A model generated the notes under the pieces. It was given only the letters and a program-made list of their open reading frames with translations. It did not search any database and was not told the DNA's origin. The translations under genes were made by a program, and so were the position numbers. 64,000 bases of DNA from Microvirga sp052114605 (lineage in GTDB: Bacteria > Pseudomonadota > Alphaproteobacteria > Rhizobiales > Beijerinckiaceae), in contig NZ_JBFRFB010000002.1 in NCBI RefSeq assembly GCF_052114605.1, positions 248,001-312,000 of the forward strand. Direction: 5' to 3'. The number at the start of each line of letters is the position of its first letter. The stretch's first letter is position 1. This document shows, piece by piece, positions 25,720-34,635 of this stretch.

Positions 25720-27239
25720 GCGGCCTCATCCGTTACGCCGGCCATGAGCAGGCCGAGATCCTGCTCGTTCGTCTGGGACGCGATGCGCTCACCCGTAATC
25801 TTGCCGCCGCACATGGTGAGAATGCGGTCAGAGAGATTCATGATCTCGTCGAGTTCCACCGACACGAGCAGAATGCCGACGCCCGCATCGCGGAGCGCGA
25901 TGAGACGGCGATGGATGAACTCGATGGCGCCGATATCGACGCCGCGCGTGGGCTGGCCCACGAGCAGCACCTTCGGATTGCGCTCGATCTCGCGCGCCAG
26001 CACGATCTTCTGCTGATTGCCGCCGGAGAACTTGGAAGATTTCAGACGCGGCGCGGGCGGGCGCACATCGTACTGCTCCATCTTCTTCGCGAGATCGGCG
26101 ATAAGGCGGTCATGATCGAGGATCGGCCCGCGCCCGAGCTGCGGTTCATCGCTGAAGCCGAGGATCGCGCTCTCGAAAGCCGGGAAGGCGGGCACGAGGC
26201 CCATGCGCAGGCGATCTTCCGGCACGTGCAGAAGGCCTGCCTTTCGCATGTCATGCGGGTTGTGCTGCGAGAAATGGATCGGCTTGCCGTCGAGGCGCAT
26301 GGTGCCGAGCACCGGCTGGCGCATGCCGGCAATCGCTTCGAGCAATTCGCTCTGTCCGTTGCCCGCGACGCCCGCGATGCCGACGATCTCGCCGGCGCGG
26401 ACCGTGAGCGACGCATTGGCGACGCGCAGGACGCCACGGTTGTCGATGACGGTGAGATTTTCGATTTCAAGGAGAGGTGCGCCGGGTGTCTTTTCCGATT
26501 TCTCGACGCGCAGAAGCACGCGGCGGCCCACCATCAGCTCCGCCAGTTCCGGCGGCGAGGTGTTGGCCGTCTCGACAGTCGCGACCATTTCGCCGCGACG
26601 CATCACCGAGACGCGATCCGTGATCGCCATGATCTCGCGCAGCTTGTGCGTGATGAGGATGACGGTCTTGCCCTGCTCCTTCAGCGAGCGCAGCAATTCG
26701 AACAAAGCATCCGCTTCCGGCGGCGTGAGCACGGCGGTAGGTTCGTCGAGAATGAGGATATCGGCGCCGCGATAGAGGGCTTTGAGAATTTCCACACGCT
26801 GCTGAAGACCGACGGAGAGTTCGCCGACGGTGGCATCCACATCGATTTCGAGGCCGTAATCGTTTGCGAGCCGCGCAAGCTCCTTGCGCACCTTGGCCTC
26901 GCCCACGCGCAGCATGGCGCCGCCTTCGGCGCCGAGCATCACGTTCTCGACCACGGTCAGCGGCTCCACCAGCATGAAGTGCTGATGCACCATGCCGATG
27001 CCCGCATGAATGGCATCGTTGGAGGATCGGATTCGGATCGGCTGGCCGTTGACGCGGATCTCGCCGGAATCGGCCTCATAGAAGCCGTAGAGGATCGACA
27101 TCAGCGTCGACTTCCCGGCCCCGTTCTCACCCACGATGCCGTGGATCGTGCCGCGCTCGACGGAGAGGTTCACATTCCTGTTGGCGTGAACGGCGCCGAA
27201 GCTCTTGTTGATCGCAATGAGTTCAATCGCGGGGGACAT
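25716..27239 (-). CDS. Nucleoside-type ABC transporter ATPase (two fused cassettes)
   Basis: Sugar/nucleoside-importer ATPase of 507 aa with two cassettes. The first is canonical: Walker A GENGAGKS at 37-44, a signature-like LSVGLQQRVEI and Walker B ILILDEPTAVL. The second has a degenerate Walker A (GVAGNGQS), normal for this RbsA/MglA-type subfamily, but keeps SGGNQQK. It lies 126 bp after the binding-protein gene, behind a terminator, and its stop overlaps the VOC gene start. Confidence 0.92.
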   Translation of the reverse strand: MSPAIELIAINKSFGAVHANRNVNLSVERGTIHGIVGENGAGKSTLMSILYGFYEADSGEIRVNGQPIRIRSSNDAIHAGIGMVHQHFMLVEPLTVVENVMLGAEGGAMLRVGEAKVRKELARLANDYGLEIDVDATVGELSVGLQQRVEILKALYRGADILILDEPTAVLTPPEADALFELLRSLKEQGKTVILITHKLREIMAITDRVSVMRRGEMVATVETANTSPPELAELMVGRRVLLRVEKSEKTPGAPLLEIENLTVIDNRGVLRVANASLTVRAGEIVGIAGVAGNGQSELLEAIAGMRQPVLGTMRLDGKPIHFSQHNPHDMRKAGLLHVPEDRLRMGLVPAFPAFESAILGFSDEPQLGRGPILDHDRLIADLAKKMEQYDVRPPAPRLKSSKFSGGNQQKIVLAREIERNPKVLLVGQPTRGVDIGAIEFIHRRLIALRDAGVGILLVSVELDEIMNLSDRILTMCGGKITGERIASQTNEQDLGLLMAGVTDEAA

Positions 27240-27304
27240 CGGCCTCTGGTCACTGTCCGGCTGAGTGAGGGTGGATGTGCCGGATCCTAAAGGAAAAGCA
27301 GATA

Positions 27305-27352
27305 CTTAAAAAGAGATCCGGCCGCAGACCCTTTTTTGGGCCTGCGGCCGGA
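27305..27352 (-). terminator. Terminator after the BMP-family binding-protein gene
   Basis: Perfect 11-bp stem (27317-27327 with 27342-27352), followed on the minus strand by TCTCTTTTTAAG. It lies between the binding-protein gene and the ATPase gene, so it probably makes the binding protein more abundant than the membrane subunits by partial readthrough. Confidence 0.85.
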
Positions 27353-27365
27353 GCCATACGTCAGA

Positions 27366-28370
27366 TTACATCGGGCACTTGGAGTCCGACATGTAGTCAT
27401 GCACCTTGATGGCGCCCGACTTGATATCGGCGGCGGCTTTGTCGGCGGCGGCCTTCATCTCGGGCGTGATCAGCGCCTTGTTGTTGTCGTCGAGCGCCCA
27501 TGCCACGCCGTCCTCATTGAGGCCGAGAACCGAGACGCCGGCCTTGAAGGTGTTCTTCTTGGCCTGGTCGAAGGCGTTATAGGTGGCGACATCCACGCGC
27601 TTAACCATGGAGGTCAGCATCTTGCCCGGGTGCAGGCCGTTCTGGTTCGAATCGACGCCGATGCCGAGCTTGCCCGCGTCCACGGTGGCGCGCAGCACGC
27701 CGATGCCGGTGCCGCCGGCTGCGTGGTAAACCACGTCCGCGCCGCGATCGATCTGGCCCTTTGCGAGTTCGCCACCCTTCACCGGGTCACCCCATGCGGC
27801 GCCCGTGGTGCCGGTCATGTTCTGGAACACTTCGGCGTCCTTGTTGGCGTATTTCACACCCTGGACGTAGCCGCAGGCGAACTTGCGGATGAGCGGAATG
27901 TCCATGCCGCCCACGAAGCCGACCTTGTTGGTCTTGGAAGCCTTGGCCGCCAGAAGGCCGACGAGGAACGAGCCCTCGTGCTCCTTGAACACGACGGACT
28001 GCACGTTCGGCTTCTCGACGACGGCGTCGATGATGGCGAACTTGATGTTCGGGAACTCTTCCGCGACCTTCTTCAGCGCGGTCTCCTGGGAGAAGCCCAC
28101 GGCCACGATCGGCGAATAGCCGTCGCGGGCGAAGCGGCGCAGGGCCTGCTCGCGCTGGGCGTCGTTCTGCGGCTCGAAATCGCGGTAATCGGCACCGGTA
28201 TCCTTCTTGAACTTCTCGGCGCCCGCGTGAACGCCTTCATTGAAGGACTTATCGAACTTGCCGCCGAGATCGTAAACGATGGCGGGCTTGAAGGCGGCCT
28301 GCTGCGCGAAGGCAGCCGAGGCGGAGAAGGCGAGGCCCGCGAGTGCGAGGCCAAACTTGGTTACTGTCAT
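27366..28370 (-). CDS. BMP-family (PnrA-like) nucleoside-binding protein of an ABC importer
   Basis: Periplasmic binding protein of the basic membrane protein (BMP/PnrA) family, whose known members bind purine and other nucleosides. The chosen ATG at 28370 gives a Sec signal peptide (MTVTKFGLALAGLAFSASAAFA); the longer frame upstream has no such feature. The mature part contains the family's DLGGKFDKSFNEG and FVGGMDIPLIRKFACGYVQG segments. Length is 334 aa with signal. It opens the nucleoside uptake and breakdown operon. The upstream 285 bp, shared with the divergent MoeB-like gene, hold a TTGACA on the minus strand (28457-28462) but no good -10; I see no known riboswitch there. Confidence 0.92.
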   Translation of the reverse strand: MTVTKFGLALAGLAFSASAAFAQQAAFKPAIVYDLGGKFDKSFNEGVHAGAEKFKKDTGADYRDFEPQNDAQREQALRRFARDGYSPIVAVGFSQETALKKVAEEFPNIKFAIIDAVVEKPNVQSVVFKEHEGSFLVGLLAAKASKTNKVGFVGGMDIPLIRKFACGYVQGVKYANKDAEVFQNMTGTTGAAWGDPVKGGELAKGQIDRGADVVYHAAGGTGIGVLRATVDAGKLGIGVDSNQNGLHPGKMLTSMVKRVDVATYNAFDQAKKNTFKAGVSVLGLNEDGVAWALDDNNKALITPEMKAAADKAAADIKSGAIKVHDYMSDSKCPM

Positions 28371-28655
28371 CGGCAATGTTCCCTGTTCTGACGCCGGCCT
28401 TGAAGGCCGGTTGCCCCGAGACGATGGCACGGGAAGGGTCACGACGCCAAGGTCTCTGTCAAGCGGCATGTTATTTCCTTAATGCACCGTGCGGAACCTA
28501 AAGCCTCGTTTTTGTTGGCGCGCCCTTCGGGTCCATAGGAAACCCGTTCCGCCTTATTGTTAAGGAGCATTGCCGCCTAGGGTGTCCTTTCGCTTTTTGG
28601 CGGACGCCCCACCGGAACGGTTGATCGCTCGTCCTGAGGCGCTAAGCTCGTTCCC

Positions 28656-29444
28656 ATGCCCCTGAATCCCGAAGAAATAGACCGCTATGCCCGCCATCTC
28701 GTGCTCCGAGACGTTGGTGGGCCGGGCCAATTGAAGCTGAAAGCCGCTCGCGTGCTCGTGGTCGGGGCCGGCGGCCTGGGCGCGCCCCTCGTCCAGTATC
28801 TGGCGGCTGCCGGGATCGGCACTATCGGAGTTGTGGATAATGATACGATTTCCCTCTCCAACCTCCAGCGGCAGGTGATTTTCGGGACCGGCGATGTCGG
28901 CCTTCCCAAGGTAGAGGTGGCTGCCAGGGCGATCTCCCAGCTCAACCCGAACGTCGCGGTGGAGACTCACAGTCTTCGCCTGACGCATGGGAATGCCCGC
29001 GACCTGATCAACAGATACGACATCGTGGCGGATGGATCCGACAATTTCGATACCCGCTATGCCGTCTCCGATGCCTGCTTTTTCGAGAGAAAGCCCCTGG
29101 TCACGGCGGCTCTTGGCCAGTTCGACGGTTCGCTGACCACGATCCGGACCTATGAGACCGGCGCTGATGGCCGCCCCAACCCCACCTATCGCTGCCTCTT
29201 CCCCTCCCCGCCCCCGGCGGGCTCGATCCCCACCTGCGCCGAGGCAGGCGTGCTGGGGGCGCTTGCCGGCGTCATGGGCAGCCTGATGGCCATGGAAGTG
29301 ATGCGGGAGATCGTAGGCTTCGGAGAAAGCCTCGTTGGGCGGCTTCTCATGGTCGATGCGCGGGGGATGCGCTTCGACACGTTCCGCTATGGGTGGGATG
29401 AGCGGAATCCATTGAATGGCAAAGACGCGTCGGGCGCGGTCTAG
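28656..29444 (+). CDS. MoeB/ThiF/HesA-family adenylyltransferase
   Basis: E1-like enzyme that adenylates the C-terminal Gly-Gly of MoaD or ThiS for sulfur transfer. The 262-residue protein has the nucleotide motif GAGGLG (37-42), the metal Asp in DNDTISLSNLQRQ (61-73) and Asp in SDNFDTR. A Cys follows in PTCAEAGVLG (C194). The two CxxC zinc pairs of E. coli MoeB are missing: TYRCLF keeps only C180 and the C-terminal pair is absent, so it is a short, zinc-free form. No moaD or thiS lies in the window, so MoeB or ThiF role cannot be told apart. Confidence 0.85.
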   Translation: MPLNPEEIDRYARHLVLRDVGGPGQLKLKAARVLVVGAGGLGAPLVQYLAAAGIGTIGVVDNDTISLSNLQRQVIFGTGDVGLPKVEVAARAISQLNPNVAVETHSLRLTHGNARDLINRYDIVADGSDNFDTRYAVSDACFFERKPLVTAALGQFDGSLTTIRTYETGADGRPNPTYRCLFPSPPPAGSIPTCAEAGVLGALAGVMGSLMAMEVMREIVGFGESLVGRLLMVDARGMRFDTFRYGWDERNPLNGKDASGAV

Positions 29445-29455
29445 GACCGCGCCCG
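29431..29455. terminator. Palindrome with the moeB-like stop codon as its loop
   Basis: A perfect 11-bp GC-rich stem (29431-29441 with 29445-29455) encloses exactly three bases, TAG at 29442-29444, which are the stop codon. pheT converges 14 bp further on. Likely a bidirectional terminator without a strong T-tract. Confidence 0.6.
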
Positions 29456-29468
29456 AGCAGGCTTTCCA

Positions 29469-31892
29469 TTATCCGCGCAGCACCGCGCCGGTCTTCTTCG
29501 ACACCTCCGCGACGATCTTGGCCGTGACGGCTTCGATCTCCACGTCGGTCAGCGTCTTTTCCGTCGGCTGGAGCGTGACGGCAATTGCGACGGACTTTTT
29601 GTCTGGGTCGATGCCGGTGCCCTCGTAGATGTCGAACACGTCGACGCCCACGATGAGCTGACGCTCGGCGCCTTGAGCAGCCTTCACGATGTCGCCCGCG
29701 GCCACATCGCGACCGACCACGAAGGCGAAGTCGCGGGTGAGCGGCTGGAAGTCGGGCAGGTTCAGCTTCGGCTTCATCTTGGTGGGCTTCGCCTTGGGCG
29801 GCACAAGCGCATCGAGGTTGAGCTCGAAGGCGACCAGCGGACCCTTTATGTCGAGCGCCTTCAGGATCTTCGGGTGAACCTCACCGAAAGCACCGACGAT
29901 GTTCTTCGGGCCGAATTGCAGCGTGCCGGAGCGGCCCGGGTGGAACCAGGCCGGACCACCCGCGACGATCTGCAAGCCGCCAGCTGGAATGCCGAGCGCG
30001 GCCAGCAGCGCCAGCACGTCGGCCTTCGCATCGAAAGCATCGACGTTTTTCGCGCCGCCATTCCAGTGACGGCCGACGCCTTCTGCGCGCGCCGTGCCAC
30101 GACGTACGGCTGTGGCCTTGATCGACTGGCCATCCGGCTCATCGGACGCGAAGGTCTGGCCGACTTCGAAGAGCGCCACGTCACCGAGACCGCGATCCGC
30201 GTTGCGCTGCGTGGCCTTCATGAGACCCGGCAGCAGGCTCGGGCGCATGTCGGAGAGTTCCGCCGCAATCGGGTTCGCGAGCGCAAGACGCGCAGCGCCG
30301 CCGCCAAAGAGTTCAGCTTCGCCCTTCGAGATGAAGGACCAGGTAACGGCTTCCACCAAACCACGCATCGCGAGCGAACGGCGGGCAACGCGCGTGCGCT
30401 TCTGGATGAGCGTGAGGATCGGCTTTGCCACCGTCGCCTCTAAACGCGGCAGCGGCTGCGGCTCGATGCGGTCGACACCGGCGATGCGGATGACTTCTTC
30501 GACGAGATCAGCCTTGCCTTCGATGTCAGGACGCCAGGACGGCGGCGTGACGTTCACGCGCTCGCCCGAACCCTGAACCTTGAAGCCGAGCTTCTTGAGG
30601 ATCTCTTCGGATTCCACAGGCTTCACATCGAGGCCCGACAGGCGCGGAACTTCCGAATACGGAAATTCGATGACGCGCGTGGTGTCCGGAACCTTGCCGG
30701 CAACGACGGCCTCTGTCGGCTCACCGCCGCAGAGTTCGATCACCATCTTCGTCGCGAGATCGAGACCCGGCACCGTGAAGGCCGGATCGACACCGCGCTC
30801 GAAGCGGTAGCGCGCATCGGTGATGATGCCGTGCTTGCGGCCGGTCTGCGCGATGTTCAGCGGGTCCCACAAAGCGGATTCGATCAGCACGTCGGTCGTG
30901 CCTTCGTCCGAACCGGAATGCTCACCGCCCATGATGCCGGCGATGGATTCGACGCTGTTCTCATCGGCGATCACCACATTGCCCGCATCGAGCTTGTAGG
31001 TGCGTCCATCGAGCGCCAGCACTTCCTCGCCATCCTTCGCGCGGCGAACGGTGAGATTGCCCTTCACCTTCTTCGCGTCGAAAACGTGCAGCGGGCGGCC
31101 GCGGTCGAAGGTGATGTAGTTGGTGATGTCGACGAGCGCGTTGATCGGGCGCAGACCGATGGAGAGCAGACGACGCTGCATCCATTCCGGTGACGGGCCG
31201 TTCTTCACACCGCGCACGAGACGCAGCGCGAAGGTCGGGCAGAGCTTCGCGTCCTCGCCCGAGAGATCGAGCGTGACCGAGACCGGGCATGCGCCCTTGG
31301 CCGCAATGGCAGCAACATCCCCGCCCTTGAGCGTGCCGAGACCGGCAGCTGCGAGATCGCGCGCGATGCCGAAGATCGACGTGCAATCGGGACGGTTCGG
31401 CGTGAGGTTGATCTCGATCACCGGATCGTCGAGGCGTGCATAAGCTGCATAAGCCACACCAACAGGCGCATCTTCCGGCAGCTCGATAATGCCGTCGTGG
31501 TCCTCGGAGAGTTCCAGCTCCGCCGCCGAGCACAGCATGCCGGCGCTTTCGACGCCGCGAATGGTGCCGACACCGAGCGTGATGTTCTTGCCAGGAATGT
31601 AAGTGCCGGGAGGCGCGAACACGCTTTTCATGCCGGTGCGTGCATTCGGTGCGCCGCAGACGACCTGGATCGGCGAGCCGGTGCCGGTATCGACCATGCA
31701 CACGCGAAGCCGATCCGCATTCGGATGCTGCTCGGCGGAGATCACATAGGCGTTGATGTAGGCACCAAGCGTCTTCGCCTTGTCCTCCACGCCTTCGACC
31801 TCGAGGCCGATGCGCGTGAGCGTTTCGACGATCTCATTGAGAGACGCGGTGGTTTCAAGATGATCCTTGAGCCAGGAGAGAGTGAATTTCAT
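29469..31892 (-). CDS. pheT: Phenylalanyl-tRNA synthetase beta subunit
   Basis: Large subunit of the heterotetrameric class II enzyme charging tRNA-Phe. The 807 residues hold, in order, an N-terminal tRNA-binding OB domain (about 40-155), the B3/B4 editing region (about 210-385), the B5 domain (about 400-475), a catalytic-like core, and a C-terminal anticodon-binding domain (about 710-807; ends EIEAVTAKIVAEVSKKTGAVLRG, as usual). It lies 12 bp after pheS in the normal order. Confidence 0.97.
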   Translation of the reverse strand: MKFTLSWLKDHLETTASLNEIVETLTRIGLEVEGVEDKAKTLGAYINAYVISAEQHPNADRLRVCMVDTGTGSPIQVVCGAPNARTGMKSVFAPPGTYIPGKNITLGVGTIRGVESAGMLCSAAELELSEDHDGIIELPEDAPVGVAYAAYARLDDPVIEINLTPNRPDCTSIFGIARDLAAAGLGTLKGGDVAAIAAKGACPVSVTLDLSGEDAKLCPTFALRLVRGVKNGPSPEWMQRRLLSIGLRPINALVDITNYITFDRGRPLHVFDAKKVKGNLTVRRAKDGEEVLALDGRTYKLDAGNVVIADENSVESIAGIMGGEHSGSDEGTTDVLIESALWDPLNIAQTGRKHGIITDARYRFERGVDPAFTVPGLDLATKMVIELCGGEPTEAVVAGKVPDTTRVIEFPYSEVPRLSGLDVKPVESEEILKKLGFKVQGSGERVNVTPPSWRPDIEGKADLVEEVIRIAGVDRIEPQPLPRLEATVAKPILTLIQKRTRVARRSLAMRGLVEAVTWSFISKGEAELFGGGAARLALANPIAAELSDMRPSLLPGLMKATQRNADRGLGDVALFEVGQTFASDEPDGQSIKATAVRRGTARAEGVGRHWNGGAKNVDAFDAKADVLALLAALGIPAGGLQIVAGGPAWFHPGRSGTLQFGPKNIVGAFGEVHPKILKALDIKGPLVAFELNLDALVPPKAKPTKMKPKLNLPDFQPLTRDFAFVVGRDVAAGDIVKAAQGAERQLIVGVDVFDIYEGTGIDPDKKSVAIAVTLQPTEKTLTDVEIEAVTAKIVAEVSKKTGAVLRG

Positions 31893-31904
31893 GATTGCTC
31901 TCCT

Positions 31905-32987
31905 TTACGAAGTCAGGCCGCTGACGAGGGACGGGATGTCGAGCGGGCGGAAGCCGTAATGGTTCAGCCAGCGCACATCGGCCTCGAAGAACGGGCGCAG
32001 GTCCGGCATGCCGTATTTCAGCATCGCGATGCGGTCGATGCCCATGCCCCAGGCGAAGCCCTGGTACTCATCGGGATCGAGGCCGCAATTGCGCAGCACG
32101 TTCGGATGCACCATGCCGCAGCCGAGAATTTCGAGCCAATCGGTGCCCTCGCCGAAGCGGATTTCGCCGCCCTTGCGCGAGCACTGGATGTCCACTTCAG
32201 CCGACGGTTCGGTGAAGGGGAAGAACGACGGGCGGAAGCGCATCTTCACCTGATCGACCTCGAAGAAGGCCTTGCAGAACTCTTCGAGAATCCACTTCAG
32301 GTGCGCGATGTTCGCCTGCTTGTCGATGACGAGGCCTTCGACCTGATGGAACATCGGTGTGTGCGTCTGGTCCGAGTCATGGCGATAGGTGCGGCCCGGA
32401 ATAATCACGCGGATCGGCGGCTTTTGCGTCTGCATCGTACGGATCTGCACCGGCGAGGTGTGCGTGCGCAGCACCTTGCGCTCGCCCTTCGCGTCGGGAG
32501 CGAGGAAGAAGGTGTCGTGCATCTCGCGGGCCGGGTGGCCTTCGGGGAAGTTCAGCGCCGTGAAGTTGAGGTAGTCGGTCTCGATATCCGGCCCTTCCGC
32601 CACGGAGAAGCCCATATCGGCGAAGATCGCCGTTAGTTCCTCGATCACCTGGCTGATCGGGTGGATGAGGCCGCGAGCCTCGGGCGCTTCCTGCACGGGC
32701 AGCGTCACGTCGATGCGCTCGGCGGACAAACGGGCCTCAAGAGCCGACTCCGCCAGAGTCTCTTTCTTGGCGGCGAGCGCGCCCTGCACCTTATCGCGCA
32801 GGCCATTGATGAGGGGGCCGCGTTCCTTGCGCTCATCCGGCGTCATGGCGCCGAGAGTCTTCAGGAGTTCGGAGACGGAGCCCTTCTTGCCGAGCGCGGA
32901 CACGCGCACGGATTCGAGGGCCGCCTCATTGCCGGCGGCGTCGACCTGGGAAAGCAGGTCAGTTTCGAGTTGGTTGAGATCGGTCAT
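31905..32987 (-). CDS. pheS: Phenylalanyl-tRNA synthetase alpha subunit
   Basis: Catalytic subunit of PheRS, 360 aa: an N-terminal coiled-coil region (about 1-90) and a class II core. Visible motifs are HPISQVIEELTAIFADMGF, motif 2 (LLRTHTSPVQIR region) and motif 3 (GMGIDRIAMLKYG). pheT follows after 12 bp. About 180 bp separate pheS from rplT upstream; I looked for a Phe-rich leader peptide there and found none. Confidence 0.97.
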   Translation of the reverse strand: MTDLNQLETDLLSQVDAAGNEAALESVRVSALGKKGSVSELLKTLGAMTPDERKERGPLINGLRDKVQGALAAKKETLAESALEARLSAERIDVTLPVQEAPEARGLIHPISQVIEELTAIFADMGFSVAEGPDIETDYLNFTALNFPEGHPAREMHDTFFLAPDAKGERKVLRTHTSPVQIRTMQTQKPPIRVIIPGRTYRHDSDQTHTPMFHQVEGLVIDKQANIAHLKWILEEFCKAFFEVDQVKMRFRPSFFPFTEPSAEVDIQCSRKGGEIRFGEGTDWLEILGCGMVHPNVLRNCGLDPDEYQGFAWGMGIDRIAMLKYGMPDLRPFFEADVRWLNHYGFRPLDIPSLVSGLTS

Positions 32988-33120
32988 CGGTCCCTAGCCT
33001 GATGCTAAGCGCTTTCAAGTGAGGCGCGGCGCAGGAACCGTGAAGATATCCGAGCCGCGTGGTCGCAACCGACAGCAATCAGCCGTCAGCGCGGATGGTC
33101 TCGGAGAAGGGGGAGTAAGG

Positions 33121-33147
33121 CGGTGCGACTGAAACCCAGCCGCACCG
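33121..33147 (-). other. Hairpin after rplT
   Basis: CGGTGCG (33121-33127) pairs with CGCACCG (33141-33147), 13-nt loop, 19 bp after the rplT stop. No T-tract, so it may be a weak terminator or a stabilising end between rplT and pheS. Confidence 0.4.
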
Positions 33148-33165
33148 AAAGCTAGTCTATCCGAT

Positions 33166-33534
33166 TTAGGCGGCCTGCTGCGGCAGGGCGGCCTTGGCAG
33201 CTTCCACGTAGGCAGCGAAAGCCGCCGGCTCGTGGATGGCCAGTTCGGACAGAACCTTGCGATCGACCTCGATCCCAGCCTTGCCGAGACCGTCGATAAA
33301 TCGGGAATAGGTCATGTCATGCAGGCGGACGGCAGCGTTGAGACGCTGGATCCAGAGAGCGCGGAAGGTGCGCTTCTTGTTGCGACGATCGCGCGTCGCA
33401 TACTGCATGCTCTTCTCGACCGCCTGCTTGGCGATACGGATGGTGTTCTTGCGGCGGCCGTAGAAACCTTTGGCGGCCTTAAAAACCTTCTTGTGCTTGG
33501 CGTGGGACGTAACGCCCCTTTTGACGCGTGCCAT
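33166..33534 (-). CDS. rplT: 50S ribosomal protein L20
   Basis: Early 23S rRNA-binding assembly protein, 122 aa (usual 117-120), starting MARVKRGVTSHAKHKKVFKAAKGFYGRRKNTIRIAKQAV-type L20 sequence with a highly basic N terminus. It is 43 bp after rpmI in the standard order. In E. coli L20 represses its own operon by binding the leader; whether that holds here cannot be seen. Confidence 0.97.
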   Translation of the reverse strand: MARVKRGVTSHAKHKKVFKAAKGFYGRRKNTIRIAKQAVEKSMQYATRDRRNKKRTFRALWIQRLNAAVRLHDMTYSRFIDGLGKAGIEVDRKVLSELAIHEPAAFAAYVEAAKAALPQQAA

Positions 33535-33577
33535 GGGAAAACTCCTTCAATATCCGGGATGTGTTGGGAAGACCGCC

Positions 33578-33778
33578 TTAGCCGTTGGGCAGGAAGTACT
33601 TCTTCACGTTGTAGGCGTCGCCCTCGAACATCGTCGTGGTGCCGCGCAGGTTGCGGATCTGCTTCTTGGTCCGCTTGATCATCCCGTGGCGCTTGCCGGC
33701 CTGGGCGTAAACGACCTTGCCGGTGCCAGTGATCTTGAAGCGCTTCTTCGCGCCCGATTTCGTCTTCAGCTTGGGCAT
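33578..33778 (-). CDS. rpmI: 50S ribosomal protein L35
   Basis: Small basic ribosomal protein of 66 aa (MPKLKTKSGAKKRFKITGTGKV start, Arg/Lys-rich throughout). It has GGAGAGCAAA just upstream of the ATG as a ribosome-binding site. It is separated from infC by 199 bp that hold hairpins, including a terminator-like one, so it probably starts its own transcript with rplT. Confidence 0.97.
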   Translation of the reverse strand: MPKLKTKSGAKKRFKITGTGKVVYAQAGKRHGMIKRTKKQIRNLRGTTTMFEGDAYNVKKYFLPNG

Positions 33779-33893
33779 TTTGCTCTCCTTTGGTCAGGCC
33801 TTGAGAGCGGGAAACCCGCCCTTTCAACCCATATTGCTACTGTGAGCAACACAAACCGCCACGGCAGCCCTAACAGCCGGGCGGTTCGATGAA

Positions 33894-33919
33894 GGGCGGC
33901 TTATGGCAGAAGGCCGCCC
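33894..33919 (-). other. Second hairpin in the infC-rpmI gap
   Basis: GGGCGGC (33894-33900) pairs with GCCGCCC (33913-33919) around a 12-nt loop; it directly follows the T-tract of the terminator-like hairpin on the minus strand. It could be part of an rpmI leader structure. Confidence 0.4.
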
Positions 33920-33953
33920 AAAAAGCAATGGCCGCCGGAACCCCGACGGCCAT
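33920..33953 (-). terminator. Terminator or attenuator downstream of infC
   Basis: On the minus strand a 7-bp stem ATGGCCG/CGGCCAT (33947-33953 with 33928-33934) is followed by TGCTTTTTGGG, with T residues at 33924-33920. It sits 25 bp after the infC stop, so it likely divides infC from rpmI-rplT. Confidence 0.7.
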
Positions 33954-33977
33954 GAATCTTGCTGGAAATGGAGTCTT

Positions 33978-34520
33978 TTACCGAGGTGCGAGCACCATGA
34001 CGACCTGACGGCCTTCGAAGTTCGGCTCCATCTCGACCTTGGCGATATCGCCCACATCGGCCTTGACCCGGTCGAGAACCTTCAGGCCGAGAGACTGATG
34101 CGCCATTTCGCGGCCGCGGAAGCGCAGGGTGATCTTCACCTTGTTGCCTTCCTCGAAGAAGCTCTTCATGGCCTTCATCTTGACGTCGTAATCGTGATCG
34201 TCGATGCCCGGACGCAGCTTGATTTCCTTGACCTCGACAGTCTTCTGCTTCTTGCGCGCCTCGGCGGCCTTCTTCTGCTCAAGGAAGCGGAATTTGCCGT
34301 AATCGAGGATTTTGCAGACCGGAGGAGTGGCGTTCGGCGAGATTTCCACCAGGTCGAGGCCGGCGTCTTCGGCTACGCGCAGGGCATCGAAGAAGGGCAC
34401 TACACCCTTGTTCTGTCCGGTGTCATCGATCAGCTGAACTTCGCGGACTCCGCGAATGTCTCGGTTGGCGCGCGGACCGTCTTTCTGCGGCACCGGCATG
34501 GGTCTCATGGGACGACGAAT
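33978..34520 (-). CDS. infC: Translation initiation factor IF-3, ATT start
   Basis: IF-3 binds the 30S subunit and checks initiator tRNA and start codon. The C-terminal domain motif KVKITLRFRGREMAHQ and the N-terminal domain (NRDIRGVREVQLIDDTGQN) are intact. The first ATG at 34508 has no suitably spaced Shine-Dalgarno (AGGAG is 21 nt away). An in-frame ATT at 34520 is 9 nt from AGGAG and adds RRP, giving an (M)RRPMRP... N terminus as in alphaproteobacterial IF-3. A rare start codon lets IF-3 repress its own translation, as shown for E. coli infC (AUU). Length with ATT is 180 aa. Confidence 0.95.
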   Translation of the reverse strand: MRRPMRPMPVPQKDGPRANRDIRGVREVQLIDDTGQNKGVVPFFDALRVAEDAGLDLVEISPNATPPVCKILDYGKFRFLEQKKAAEARKKQKTVEVKEIKLRPGIDDHDYDVKMKAMKSFFEEGNKVKITLRFRGREMAHQSLGLKVLDRVKADVGDIAKVEMEPNFEGRQVVMVLAPR

Positions 34521-34635
34521 GGCTCTTATCTCCTGTTTAAGGGCTCAGTTGAGAGAGCAGACTTGGCCTCAGGCCTCTGCAGGATACTCAACGTTGCCGA
34601 GAATGATCTGACATTTCGCCCAAAATGGCGCGAAG

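Noticed and set aside
28371..28655. Possible riboswitch before the BMP-family gene
   Set aside because: I could not recognise a purine, preQ1 or other riboswitch core; only ordinary intergenic DNA with an isolated TTGACA.
32988..33165. Phe-rich attenuation leader before pheS
   Set aside because: No short frame with Phe codons and Shine-Dalgarno was found on the minus strand.
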